A stretch of DNA of 20,806 nt. Origin: Chitinophaga pinensis (GTDB lineage: Bacteria > Bacteroidota > Bacteroidia > Chitinophagales > Chitinophagaceae). Of this stretch, positions 1-8,347 are shown one piece after another. The stretch's first letter is position 1; the number at the start of each line of letters is the position of its first letter. The notes beneath the pieces were generated by a model that was given only the letters and a program-made list of their open reading frames with translations, made no database searches and was not told where the DNA came from. Position numbers and translations under genes: made by a program. Location of the stretch: the NCBI GenBank assembly GCA_945872805.1, contig CAMCBE010000004.1:1-20806 (forward strand), given 5' to 3'.

Positions 1-589
1 ATTCTTGTGCTCCACACTTTCCATTGCTTACTAATTTTCGAACACGATCAACCAATATTTCAGCACCAGCACCTGGAAGTGAATTCATTCCTGCCTCTTT
101 CAATGCCATAAGCACTTCAGAATGGGTAGATTTTTCAAGTTTTGTAATATGTGCAACTTCTGGTGGGCCAAGTGTATGCAGTCTAATGTCGGGGAACTCA
201 TTTTTTATTTCCCTAAATATTTTTGTGTAGAATTCAAGTCCTAGTTCTGGGTGATGGCCCCCTTGCAAGAGTAATTGATCCCCTCCCCATTGTAGAGTTT
301 CACGAATTTTTTGTCTATAGGTGTCCATATCTGTAATATAGGCTTCAGCATGGCCAGGTATTCTATAAAAATTGCAAAACTTACAATTTGCAATGCAAAC
401 ATTGGTTGTATTTACATTACGATCAATTTGCCAGCTTACTTTTCCGTGAGGTACTTGTTTCTTTCTCAGTTGATCAGCAATATGCATAAGTTCTGCAAGT
501 GGAGCCTCCTTGAAAAGAAATAAACCTTCTTCCGCAGTGAGAAATTCCAAATTCAGTGCTTTTTCGTATAGATTATTTATTTCACTCAT
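1..589 (-). CDS. mqnC: Dehypoxanthine futalosine cyclase (MqnC), N-terminal part, cut by window start
   Basis: This is a radical-SAM enzyme of the futalosine pathway to menaquinone. It cyclises dehypoxanthine futalosine to cyclic dehypoxanthine futalosine in the cytoplasm. The first 196 codons are present, and the 3' part lies outside the window. The CX3CX2C cluster motif reads CIANCKFC (Cys65, Cys69, Cys72) and is followed by NFYR. The stretch LPGAGAEILVDRVRK (171-185) is close to the MqnC signature, which separates it from the related aminofutalosine synthase MqnE. The start at 589 is the ATG in front of SEINNLYEKAL. A TACCTTTG box lies about 20 bases upstream. The gene is divergent from the aspartyl protease gene. 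A menaquinone route fits the menaquinol-oxidising complex encoded at the other end of the window. Family assignment is from motifs and overall similarity and is fairly secure. Confidence 0.9.
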   Translation of the reverse strand, partial: MSEINNLYEKALNLEFLTAEEGLFLFKEAPLAELMHIADQLRKKQVPHGKVSWQIDRNVNTTNVCIANCKFCNFYRIPGHAEAYITDMDTYRQKIRETLQWGGDQLLLQGGHHPELGLEFYTKIFREIKNEFPDIRLHTLGPPEVAHITKLEKSTHSEVLMALKEAGMNSLPGAGAEILVDRVRKLVSNGKCGAQE

Positions 590-609
590 AATTTTCAATA
601 AGAATAGAA

Positions 610-640
610 CAAAGGTAGGGTAACAATCGTTTAAAATAAA
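610..640 (-). promoter_or_regulatory. Candidate Bacteroidota-type promoter of mqnC
   Basis: Read on the minus strand, TACCTTTG (617 to 610) matches the Bacteroidota -7 consensus TAnnTTTG. It is preceded by exactly 19 bases and then TTTA (640 to 637), one base from the TTTG -33 element. A transcript would begin around 600, giving a short leader before the ATG at 589. This is a pattern match only. Confidence 0.42.
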
Positions 641-706
641 GCTAACTTGAGAGAAGCTTTATGTTTTGGATTTATTTTAATACATCTAGCATTTCTTCTC
701 CATAAC

Positions 707-1933
707 ATGATGAGAATGAAATTCACTATATTGACTCAGTTGATAAAATTGGTAGGAGTACTTCCCATTTGTTTCCTTTTATCTAAAACTAGCCATGCAC
801 AGGAACAATTTCTAGAGGGCCCTGCTAAACGTATTACATCGTTTCCATTTAAATTATTATCTGGTGGTGTCATATTAATTCAAGCTTCAGTTGATCAATA
901 TTCTGATAGTATGAATTTTATTTTGGATACGGGGAGTGGAGGAATTTCACTGGACTCAACTACTGCAAAAGCGTTGAATATAAGTCTAGTACCTTCTGAT
1001 AAAACGATAAAAGGAATTGGAGGGATTCGTAAAGTTTCATTTTTATACGGCTCTACTTTGCATCTTCCTGGTTTAGATGTAAGATCGTTAGACTTTCATG
1101 TTAATGATTATGAACTATTAAGTTATTCTTATGGAATTCATATTGATGGTATTATTGGATATAGTTTTTTAAGCCGTTATATTGTTAACATTAATTATGA
1201 CAATAGAATAATTACAGTATATAGTAATGGTGACTTCAATTATCTTGATGGAGGACACATGCTCTATCCAGCATTTACTACACTACCAATACAAACCGTT
1301 GAATTTAGGGAAAGTAAAAATTTTTCGCAGCGATTTTATTTTGATACTGGAGCGGGATTAAATTTTTTGCTTTCTGAAGAATATGTGACGGATAGTTCTG
1401 TCTTGCGCAAGAGGAAGAAAACACCTATGCTTACTCAAGCTGAAGGGTTGGGTGGTAAGCTAACAATGAGACTTACTACTGTTAAGAATATGAAACTTGG
1501 TCCATATAAATTTCGAAATGTACCAACACTACTTTTTGAAGATAATAGTAATGTTACAGCCTATCCATTTTTAGGAGGTCTTATAGGGAATGAGCTCTTG
1601 CGCAGATTTAATGTTACATTAAATTATAATAGACATGAAATTCACATTATACCAAATAGTCATTTCAACGATTTTTTTGATTATGCTTATTCTGGCTTAT
1701 CCATTTATTTTATCAATCAACACATAGAAGTAGATGAAGTAGTGCCTGATTCTCCTGCAGCAAAAGCAGGGTTACAAAAAGGCGATATAATCCTTTCGGT
1801 AAACAATGATTTTAGTAATGATATCCAAATCTATAAAAGCATTATTCAATCCAGACTTAGCAAAATAAAATTTCTCATCCTTAGAAATGGCTCACCTGAA
1901 GTTTTTATTATGAAAACGGTTAGTATTTTATAG
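707..1933 (+). CDS. Exported retropepsin-like aspartyl protease with C-terminal PDZ domain
   Basis: This is a probable periplasmic or secreted aspartic endopeptidase of clan AA. With the start at 707 (408 residues) the N-terminus is a signal peptide (hydrophobic 12-26, SHA/QEQ cleavage near 31). Two half-domains follow, each with a catalytic triplet: DTGSGG at 74-79 and DTGAG at 213-217. Each also has a hydrophobic-hydrophobic-Gly loop (IDGIIG near 151 and GGLIG near 294). One chain could therefore form the two-Asp active site without dimerising. A PDZ domain occupies about 330-405 (VVPDSPAAKAGLQKGDIILSVN). The open frame extends upstream to a TTG at 647, but that would bury the signal peptide. 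ATGs at 707, 710 and 716 are all possible. The gene lies 67 bases before the M16 pair and may be co-transcribed with it. The substrate is unknown. Confidence 0.85.
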   Translation: MMRMKFTILTQLIKLVGVLPICFLLSKTSHAQEQFLEGPAKRITSFPFKLLSGGVILIQASVDQYSDSMNFILDTGSGGISLDSTTAKALNISLVPSDKTIKGIGGIRKVSFLYGSTLHLPGLDVRSLDFHVNDYELLSYSYGIHIDGIIGYSFLSRYIVNINYDNRIITVYSNGDFNYLDGGHMLYPAFTTLPIQTVEFRESKNFSQRFYFDTGAGLNFLLSEEYVTDSSVLRKRKKTPMLTQAEGLGGKLTMRLTTVKNMKLGPYKFRNVPTLLFEDNSNVTAYPFLGGLIGNELLRRFNVTLNYNRHEIHIIPNSHFNDFFDYAYSGLSIYFINQHIEVDEVVPDSPAAKAGLQKGDIILSVNNDFSNDIQIYKSIIQSRLSKIKFLILRNGSPEVFIMKTVSIL

Positions 1934-2000
1934 ATAGACTTTAACAAGTAACCTCTATTTTAGGTGTTCAGTATTCCTTTTATTTAAAGATATTTGTAGC

Positions 2001-3239
2001 ATGATAAAATTCGATAGGTTTATTTTGCCTAATGGACTAAAAGTGCTGGTGCATCCAGACAAGAGTACTCCAATGGCAGTTGTAAATGTTTTGTATGATG
2101 TTGGGGCGAGGGATGAAAATCCTAACCAAACTGGGTTTGCCCATTTGTTTGAACACCTCATGTTTGGAGGATCAATCAATATTCCAGATTATGATGACCC
2201 ACTACAGAATGCAGGTGGGGAGAATAATGCATATACTACCAATGACTTAACTAATTATTATTGTCAATTACCTGCCGAAAATGTAGAAACTGCATTTTGG
2301 CTTGAGAGCGATAGGATGTTGAGTCTTGCATTCAGTAAGAAAAGCTTAGACGTGCAACGTAAGGTAGTCTGTGAGGAATTTAAAGAACATTATATCAATA
2401 AGCCTTATGGGGATGTATGGCATATTATGAGAGAGTTAGCATATAAGGAACATCCTTATAGATGGATGACAATAGGGAAAGAATTATCGCATGTTGAAGA
2501 TGCACAATTAGATGATGTAAAAAACTTTTTTTTTAAGCATTATACTCCTTCAAATGCCATTTTAGTTGTTGCAGGTGATGTATCTACTGAGCAAGTTAAG
2601 GCCCTTTCTGAGAAATGGTTTGGTGATATCCCGTCAGGGAATAGATATACTAGACTTCTTTCACAAGAAAAAATTCAAGAAGAAGAAAGAAGGATGACAG
2701 TTCATCGAAAGGTTCCTATGGATGCCATCTACAAGACATGGCATATGTGTGCCAGGAATGACGATGATTATTATGCAACTGATTTACTGATTGATATAAT
2801 TGGTGGTGGCGCATCTTCTCGATTATATCAAAAATTAGTAAAAGAGGATCAGTTATTTGTTCATATTACCTGTTATCATTTTGGAAGTTTAGATAATGGG
2901 CTTCTCACCATTGAAGGCCAATTAGTAAAGGGTGTGGATATTCGATTGGCGGAAGAGGCTATTGAAAAAGAGTTGGATAAAATTCGAAATGAAAAAATAG
3001 AAGAACGTGAACTTCAGAAAGTTCAAAATAAAACGGAAAGTGTAATGGCATTCGAAGATATGAGTGTTATGAACAGAGCTGGAAGCCTTGCTTTTTATGA
3101 ATTACTTGGAAACGGTGAAAAGATGAATGAAGAGTTTAAACTTTATCAAGCAGTAACTGTAGCTGATTTGCATAGAGTTGCGTCTACTGTTATTAAGCCT
3201 TCTAATAGCAATACCCTATGGTATCTTGCTGAAAATTAA
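2001..3239 (+). CDS. M16 family zinc metallopeptidase, catalytic subunit
   Basis: This is an insulinase/processing-peptidase-like (M16B) zinc protease. The inverted zinc motif HLFEH is intact (His48, Glu51, His52), with the downstream glutamate ligand in VVCEEF, probably Glu126. The 412 residues form the usual two-lobe M16 half: the catalytic lobe up to about 210, then a second lobe with GGGASSRLYQKL. No signal peptide is visible, so it is probably cytoplasmic unless exported by another route. The next gene encodes a second M16 half without the zinc motif. In bacterial M16B pairs one subunit supplies the zinc site and the other the Arg/Tyr substrate-contact residues, and these two fit that division. 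The ATG at 2001 has no clear Shine-Dalgarno site, which is normal for the phylum. Confidence 0.92.
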   Translation: MIKFDRFILPNGLKVLVHPDKSTPMAVVNVLYDVGARDENPNQTGFAHLFEHLMFGGSINIPDYDDPLQNAGGENNAYTTNDLTNYYCQLPAENVETAFWLESDRMLSLAFSKKSLDVQRKVVCEEFKEHYINKPYGDVWHIMRELAYKEHPYRWMTIGKELSHVEDAQLDDVKNFFFKHYTPSNAILVVAGDVSTEQVKALSEKWFGDIPSGNRYTRLLSQEKIQEEERRMTVHRKVPMDAIYKTWHMCARNDDDYYATDLLIDIIGGGASSRLYQKLVKEDQLFVHITCYHFGSLDNGLLTIEGQLVKGVDIRLAEEAIEKELDKIRNEKIEERELQKVQNKTESVMAFEDMSVMNRAGSLAFYELLGNGEKMNEEFKLYQAVTVADLHRVASTVIKPSNSNTLWYLAEN

Positions 3240-3264
3240 TTTTTTTACTATTACAAACATTAAC

Positions 3265-4545
3265 ATGCTCGATAGAAAAAAGGCTCCACATATTAAAGAT
3301 GCTGTAGAGTACGGAATAGAGTTGAAGAAGCCAGATGTATTTAAGTTAGATAATGGCGTTTCTGTTTATACAATACAAGCTGGGACAGAGGAAGTTGTTC
3401 AAATTGAATGTGTATTTAAGGCTGGCAATTGGTATGAGAAATTGAAAAATGTAGCATCTGCTACTAATTTTTTAATTAAAAATGGCACGTCAACTAAATC
3501 GGCCTATGAGATAAATGAATTTGTTGATTTCTATGGTGCTTATTTAAATCGATCATGTTATAATGAAACGGCTGTAGTTAGTCTTCATTGCCTTACTAGA
3601 CAGCTTGAACATATTTTACCTGTCGTACAAGAAATATTTTTAGATGCATCATTTCCTGAAGATGAGCTTACTATATATAGAAAGAATATGCAGCAAAAGC
3701 TTGCTGTTAATTTGAAAAAATGCGATTTCATTGCAGGAAGAAAAATTGATGAACTCTTATTTGGGGCAGTACATCCTTATGGGGTTTACTCTGCAGCAAC
3801 TGATTATGATGCCATATCAAGTGCTGATGTAAAAAAATACTATAATCAGTATTATCGCAATGGACATTGTACAATATTTTCTGCAGGCATTTTACCAGCT
3901 AACTATCAGCAATTGTTGAATACTTATTTTGGGTCCATTCCATTTAATCAACATGAATTAGAAGAGCCAAATCATTCAATCAATCCTGATCAGCAAAAAA
4001 AATGGAATATTATAAATGATGATGAAGGCGTACAAGGGGCTATTCGTATTGCTCGTCCTTTTCCTACAAGACATGACCCTGATTTCCCTAAAGTGCAAGT
4101 TTTGAATGCATTGTTTGGCGGGTTTTTTGGATCTCGGCTTATGAATAATATTCGCGAGGACAAGGGATATACCTATGGCATTTATAGTTTTTTAGTAAAT
4201 CATATCCATGCAGGTGCATGGATGATTAGCACAGAGGCAGGAAGGAATGTTTGTGAAGCCACAATCAATGAAGTGTATAACGAAATGCAGCAATTGAGAG
4301 AGGGTGATATAGACGCGGAAGAATTGTTACTAGTTAAGAATTATCTTATTGGAACACTGCTTGGTGATTTAGACGGCCCTTTCCAGATTATTGGGAGGTG
4401 GAAAAATCTGATTTTAAATGGTCTCGATGATCAATTCTTTTATACCTCTGTTCATACAATTAAAAATATTTCATCAGAGGAGTTAAAAGCACTCGCTAAA
4501 AAATATTTAAATCCTGATGAATTTTATGAGTTGGTGGTTGTATAA
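3265..4545 (+). CDS. M16 family peptidase-like protein, non-catalytic partner
   Basis: This is a second M16 half of 426 residues, 25 bases downstream of the catalytic subunit. The region where HxxEH should be reads SATNFLIKNG (about 65-74), so no zinc can be held and the protein should be inactive alone. Its C-terminal lobe has the conserved GGFFGSRLMNNIREDKGYTYG stretch (about 285-305), with Arg297 and Tyr302/Tyr304. These correspond to the R/Y pair that binds substrate in heterodimeric M16B enzymes. The start at 3265 (MLDRKKAPHIK) is preferred: a longer frame runs from a TTG at 3178, overlapping the previous gene, and its extra hydrophobic leader is probably an accident of frame. No signal peptide is visible on the preferred start. 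Partnership with the preceding gene is inferred from adjacency and complementary motifs. Confidence 0.9.
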   Translation: MLDRKKAPHIKDAVEYGIELKKPDVFKLDNGVSVYTIQAGTEEVVQIECVFKAGNWYEKLKNVASATNFLIKNGTSTKSAYEINEFVDFYGAYLNRSCYNETAVVSLHCLTRQLEHILPVVQEIFLDASFPEDELTIYRKNMQQKLAVNLKKCDFIAGRKIDELLFGAVHPYGVYSAATDYDAISSADVKKYYNQYYRNGHCTIFSAGILPANYQQLLNTYFGSIPFNQHELEEPNHSINPDQQKKWNIINDDEGVQGAIRIARPFPTRHDPDFPKVQVLNALFGGFFGSRLMNNIREDKGYTYGIYSFLVNHIHAGAWMISTEAGRNVCEATINEVYNEMQQLREGDIDAEELLLVKNYLIGTLLGDLDGPFQIIGRWKNLILNGLDDQFFYTSVHTIKNISSEELKALAKKYLNPDEFYELVVV

Positions 4546-4591
4546 GTCATGTAAAAAGTTTTATTTTGATTGTTTATCAATACTAGAAATA

Positions 4592-5617
4592 ATGTTGAAA
4601 AATTTTTCGTTTCTCTTCATTTTTGTGCTTCTATTAATGTCTTGCCAGAAAAAGACTACACCGATTAGTACTATTAATAATCCAGCAAATAATTTTTCAA
4701 AAGGGGCCGATGTGAGCTGGGTTACTGAGATGGAATCAGCTGGAGTAAAATTTTATTCTGCAGCGGGGAAAGAAATGGAGTGTATGGCACTTCTGAAATC
4801 ACTCGGCATGAATACCATACGGCTAAGGGTTTGGGTAAATCCATCTCCATTGTGGAATGATGTATCTGACGTTGTAGTTAAGGCACTCCGAGCAAAGCAA
4901 TTGGGGATGCGCATTTTAATCGATTTTCATTACAGTGATTCATGGGCCGACCCTGGAAAACAAAATAAACCAGCAGCTTGGGAGTCTTTGAATTTCGACG
5001 AATTAAAATTAGCCTTAGCAAATCATACAAAGACTACGTTAGCGACATTAAAGCAAAATGGCATAACACCAGAATGGGTTCAAGTAGGAAATGAGACAAA
5101 TGATGGGATGTTATGGCCTGATGGGCGGGCTTCCACTTCAATGAATAATTTTACGCAACTTATAAATGTTGGCTATGACGCAGTGAAAGAAATTTTCCCT
5201 TCATCTAAAGTAATTGTACACATATCAAATGGGTGGGATAAAAATTTATTTCAATGGATGTTTGCAGGATTGAAAACAAATGAAGCAAAATTTGATGTTA
5301 TTGGAATGTCGCTGTATTCTACTGCTTCAAACTGGGCTTCTTACAATCAGCAATGCTTTCAGAATATGAATGATATGGTAAGCCTTTACAACAAGGAAGT
5401 TTTCATCGTTGAGGTTGGTATGCCTTCGAATAATGCTACTGAGTGTAATTCTTTTTTAACTGATCTTATCCATAAAACAAAGCAGGTAACATTGGGAAAG
5501 GGTTTAGGTGTTTTGTATTGGGAACCTCAGTCATATAACGGTTGGAAGGGTTATGAATTAGGAGCTTTTGATATTACAGGGAAACCTACAAATGCCCTCC
5601 TCGCTTTTTTAAAGTAA
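4592..5617 (+). CDS. Glycoside hydrolase family 53 lipoprotein (endo-beta-1,4-galactanase)
   Basis: This protein probably cleaves beta-1,4-galactan, the side chain of pectic arabinogalactan. With the ATG at 4592 (341 residues) the N-terminus is a lipoprotein signal with lipobox LMSC (Cys18), so it should be anchored in a membrane and act outside the cytoplasm. GH53 hallmarks are FSKGADVSWV (35-44), MNTIRLRVWVNP (73-84), ILIDFHYSDSWADPG (108-122), WVQVGNETNDGMLWP (162-176) with acid/base Glu168, and FIVEVGMP (271-278) with nucleophile Glu274. The C-terminal GVLYWEP (306-312) also fits the fold. An in-frame ATG at 4517 inside the previous gene would add a non-signal extension and is rejected. 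No SusC/SusD or other galactan-utilisation genes are nearby, so it is an isolated CAZyme following the M16 pair by 46 bases. Confidence 0.9.
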   Translation: MLKNFSFLFIFVLLLMSCQKKTTPISTINNPANNFSKGADVSWVTEMESAGVKFYSAAGKEMECMALLKSLGMNTIRLRVWVNPSPLWNDVSDVVVKALRAKQLGMRILIDFHYSDSWADPGKQNKPAAWESLNFDELKLALANHTKTTLATLKQNGITPEWVQVGNETNDGMLWPDGRASTSMNNFTQLINVGYDAVKEIFPSSKVIVHISNGWDKNLFQWMFAGLKTNEAKFDVIGMSLYSTASNWASYNQQCFQNMNDMVSLYNKEVFIVEVGMPSNNATECNSFLTDLIHKTKQVTLGKGLGVLYWEPQSYNGWKGYELGAFDITGKPTNALLAFLK

Positions 5618-5681
5618 GTAGCATTATATCGTTATTTTTTCACATTCCCCCTGGCGAATCATTCAATTTTTTTCCTGATTT

Positions 5682-5689
5682 TATTTTTG
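5682..5689 (+). promoter_or_regulatory. Possible -7 promoter box upstream of fused E1 gene
   Basis: TATTTTTG matches TAnnTTTG and lies 30 bases before the ATG at 5720. There is no TTG-type -33 element at the expected distance, so this is weak. The T-rich context makes chance occurrence likely. Confidence 0.22.
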
Positions 5690-5719
5690 CAGATCAACAT
5701 GACTTATCTTTAAGGAATC

Positions 5720-7720
5720 ATGCATTTTGATCGCAAAAATTTATCAGACGAGCAGCTTGTTTCTTTCTATCGGGAACTTCTTTACCCAAGAATGATCGAG
5801 GAAAAAATGCTTGTACTATTGCGTCAAGGAAAAGTCGGGAAATGGTTTAGTGGTATTGGGCAAGAAGCGATTTCAGTAGGCGCTACATTAGCGTTAAATT
5901 CCGATGAATGGATATTCCCGCTTCATAGAAACTTAGGTGTATTTACCGTAAGGGGGATGTCATTAGAAAAGCTTTTTTTACAATGGCAAGGCAGCAAAGA
6001 GGGCTATAGCAAAGGACGTGAGCGAAGCTTTCATTTTGGGTCTAAAGAACATTTTATTGCTGGTATGATATCTCACCTCGGTCCACAACTCGCATTGGCT
6101 GATGGTGCAGCGTTAGCCTATACCTTGAAGCAGGAAGGGAAAGTTTCCTTAACCTTTACTGGAGATGGCGGAACATCTGAAGGTGATTTCCATGAAGCAC
6201 TAAATTTAGCCGCAGTATGGGATCTTCCTGTGATTTTTATAATCGAAAACAATGGGTATGGACTTAGTACTCCTGTACATGAGCAATATCGTTGTGACGC
6301 CTTAGTGGATAGAGCCAAGGGATATGGTATGGAAGGCATACAAATTGATGGCAATAATATTTTAGAAGTATATGATACTATTAAAGGAATTCGTACCTAT
6401 TGTATTGAAAATCAAAAACCATATTTAATTGAGTGCATGACGTTTAGAATGCGAGGTCATGAAGAAGCAAGTGGAATAAAATATGTTCCAAAAGAATTGT
6501 TTGATGAGTGGGGGAAGAAGGACCCAGTAGCTTGTTATGAAGAATGGCTCTTGCATAGTGAAATTGCCTCTGTAGATGAAATTCGAAAAATAAATGAAGA
6601 AATTAGAGTAAAAATCGAATCAGAACTAAAAGCAGGATTATCCTTTGAAGGGAATAAGGTGAATACGGAAGAAGAGATAGACGATTTGTTTGCATTACCA
6701 AAATCATCTCATCTTAACGAATCATCACCCCTTAATTTGTTCATACCAAATAGAACTGATCCTATTCGATTTATTGATGCAATCTCGGAAGGGCTAGATC
6801 AATCATTAGCTATACACGATAACCTGATAGTGATGGGTCAAGATATTGCTGAATATGGGGGTGCCTTTAAAGTGACAGCAGGGTTATCTAGTAAATACGG
6901 AAAGCATCGAGTAAGGAATACGCCCATTTGTGAAAGTGTTATTGTTGGTGCTGCATTAGGATTGAGTTTGGAAGGGTTTAAATCAGTTGTTGAAATGCAG
7001 TTTGCTGATTTTGTTTCGGTTGGGTTTAACCAAATTGTCAATAATTTAGCCAAGATTCACTACCGTTGGGGACAAGAATCGGATGTTGTTATACGTATGC
7101 CCACAGGAGCAGGTGTTGGCGCAGGTCCCTTCCATTCTCAAAGTAATGAAGCTTGGTTTTTTCATGTACCCGGACTTAAAATTGTCTATCCTTCAACTCC
7201 AGAAGATGCAAAAGGGTTATTAATGGCAGCAATAAATGATCCAAACCCAGTACTCTTTTTTGAACATAAGGCACTTTATAGAAGTATATCTGGTATGGTA
7301 AACCCAGAACCTTTTGAAACTATTATTGGTAAAGCCAAGACTGTTAAGTCTGGTGAAGAATTAAGCATCATTACTTATGGCGCAGGAGTCCATTGGGCAA
7401 GCGACTTTGCAGACCAGCATCCGGAACTATCAATTGAAATAGTAGACTTGAGGACCTTGATGCCTCTTGATTTCGATGCTATTCGTTTGACGGTGGAAAA
7501 GAATAATCGTGTTCTTATCCTACATGAAGATAATCTTACGGGAGGAATTGGTGCAGAAATTGCAGCTTGGATTTCAGAGCATTGTTTTCAATCCCTCGAT
7601 GCACCGGTCATGCGATGTGCTAGTCTAGATACTCCGATTCCATTTGCTCCAGAACTTGAATCACAATACCTTGCTAAGAATAGGCTTGAAAAAAATGTAT
7701 TCGATTTATTGAAGTATTGA
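5720..7720 (+). CDS. Fused 2-oxoacid dehydrogenase E1 component, alpha and beta subunits in one chain
   Basis: This is a thiamine-diphosphate-dependent decarboxylase of a 2-oxoacid dehydrogenase complex, acting in the cytoplasm on branched-chain 2-oxoacids or pyruvate. Residues 10 to about 325 form the alpha part, with the ThDP/Mg motif GDGGTSEGDFHEA (148-160) ending in NNGYG (177-181), and the FRMRGHEE loop (242-249). Residues about 348-666 form the beta part, with MGQDIAEYGG (372-381), TPICESVIVG containing the likely cofactor-activating Glu405, and GAGVGAGPFHSQS. The 666-residue length equals the sum of the two usual subunits, and the single-chain form is common in Bacteroidota. The ATG at 5720 is preceded by AAGGA, an unusually good ribosome site for this phylum. 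No E2 or E3 gene is adjacent. Substrate choice between branched-chain 2-oxoacids and pyruvate cannot be settled from sequence. Confidence 0.92.
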   Translation: MHFDRKNLSDEQLVSFYRELLYPRMIEEKMLVLLRQGKVGKWFSGIGQEAISVGATLALNSDEWIFPLHRNLGVFTVRGMSLEKLFLQWQGSKEGYSKGRERSFHFGSKEHFIAGMISHLGPQLALADGAALAYTLKQEGKVSLTFTGDGGTSEGDFHEALNLAAVWDLPVIFIIENNGYGLSTPVHEQYRCDALVDRAKGYGMEGIQIDGNNILEVYDTIKGIRTYCIENQKPYLIECMTFRMRGHEEASGIKYVPKELFDEWGKKDPVACYEEWLLHSEIASVDEIRKINEEIRVKIESELKAGLSFEGNKVNTEEEIDDLFALPKSSHLNESSPLNLFIPNRTDPIRFIDAISEGLDQSLAIHDNLIVMGQDIAEYGGAFKVTAGLSSKYGKHRVRNTPICESVIVGAALGLSLEGFKSVVEMQFADFVSVGFNQIVNNLAKIHYRWGQESDVVIRMPTGAGVGAGPFHSQSNEAWFFHVPGLKIVYPSTPEDAKGLLMAAINDPNPVLFFEHKALYRSISGMVNPEPFETIIGKAKTVKSGEELSIITYGAGVHWASDFADQHPELSIEIVDLRTLMPLDFDAIRLTVEKNNRVLILHEDNLTGGIGAEIAAWISEHCFQSLDAPVMRCASLDTPIPFAPELESQYLAKNRLEKNVFDLLKY

Positions 7721-7845
7721 TTTTGAATGTATAAATCATTACGTTTATTGTATATAATATTAAACTTGAATAGTTATTCGAGATGTTGTAATTTATAGTT
7801 TGATATTAGATTTAGATCCTCTTATTTTTTAATCTGTTGTATTTA

Positions 7846-8316
7846 ATGAAAGTTGAGAGCAATAAAGTGGTTACCATTCATTATACGTTGAAAGATGAAT
7901 TAGGGAATACACTTCAAGGAAATGATGCACATGTTGTAGAAGAATACCTGCATGGGGCAGAAAATATTATACCTGGTTTAGAGCGTGCACTTGAAGGATT
8001 GCAGGAAAGTCAGGTAATTGAAGTGGTTATTTACGAAGACGATGCCTATGGCCCCAAGGAAAAAAGTTTAATCATTGAAGTAGGTATTGAAGAATTTGAG
8101 GATGTTGATTCCATAGAAGAAGGGCAGTACATCCAGTTATTTGATGGAACAGAAGCTATAGTTGTAGAGAAAACAGATGAATCTATTATTGTGGATGCAA
8201 ATCACCCTTTTGCAGGGAAGACTCTTTTTTACACCATAAAGATTTCTGGAATACGGGATGCTACCGAAGAAGAATTATTAGTTGGTTCACCTAAACGTGT
8301 TGAAGATTTAATTTAA
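7846..8316 (+). CDS. SlyD-like FKBP-type peptidyl-prolyl cis-trans isomerase
   Basis: This is a cytoplasmic prolyl isomerase and probable folding helper of the SlyD type, with an FKBP domain and an inserted chaperone flap. With the ATG at 7846 it has 156 residues and begins MKVESNKVVTIHYTLKDELG, the usual FKBP start. YLHGAENIIPGLERALEGL (34-52) is the core FKBP signature. DDAYGPKEKSL (65-75) leads into the insert-in-flap domain, and NHPFAGKTLFYTI closes the FKBP fold. The His/Cys-rich metal-binding tail of E. coli SlyD is absent. An in-frame TTG at 7837 would add only three residues. It has no signal peptide. The gene is 125 bases after the E1 gene and 31 bases before the next lipoprotein gene. 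Confidence 0.92.
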   Translation: MKVESNKVVTIHYTLKDELGNTLQGNDAHVVEEYLHGAENIIPGLERALEGLQESQVIEVVIYEDDAYGPKEKSLIIEVGIEEFEDVDSIEEGQYIQLFDGTEAIVVEKTDESIIVDANHPFAGKTLFYTIKISGIRDATEEELLVGSPKRVEDLI

Positions 8317-8347
8317 TATTTCTTTACTTGTTATCAAATTTTTTACC

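Noticed and set aside
24..523. Plus-strand open frames of about 70 codons
   Set aside because: They are antisense to mqnC, whose radical-SAM motifs are clear, and their translations show no domain.
647..706. Longer N-terminus of the aspartyl protease from a TTG at 647
   Set aside because: It would put 20 extra residues in front of a well-formed signal peptide. ATGs at 707-716 fit better.
1934..2000. Short inverted match ACCT/AGGT and a GATATTTG box before the first M16 gene
   Set aside because: The stem is only four bases, and the box would place the transcript start at or after the ATG.
3178..3264. Hydrophobic leader on the second M16 protein from a TTG at 3178
   Set aside because: It overlaps the 3' end of the first M16 gene in another frame. 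The ATG at 3265 gives the usual family start.
7721..7845. Possible promoter (TATAGTTTG with TTG upstream) before the SlyD-like gene
   Set aside because: The box has one base too many between TA and TTTG and the spacing to TTG is about 25. This is too weak to list in this AT-rich gap.
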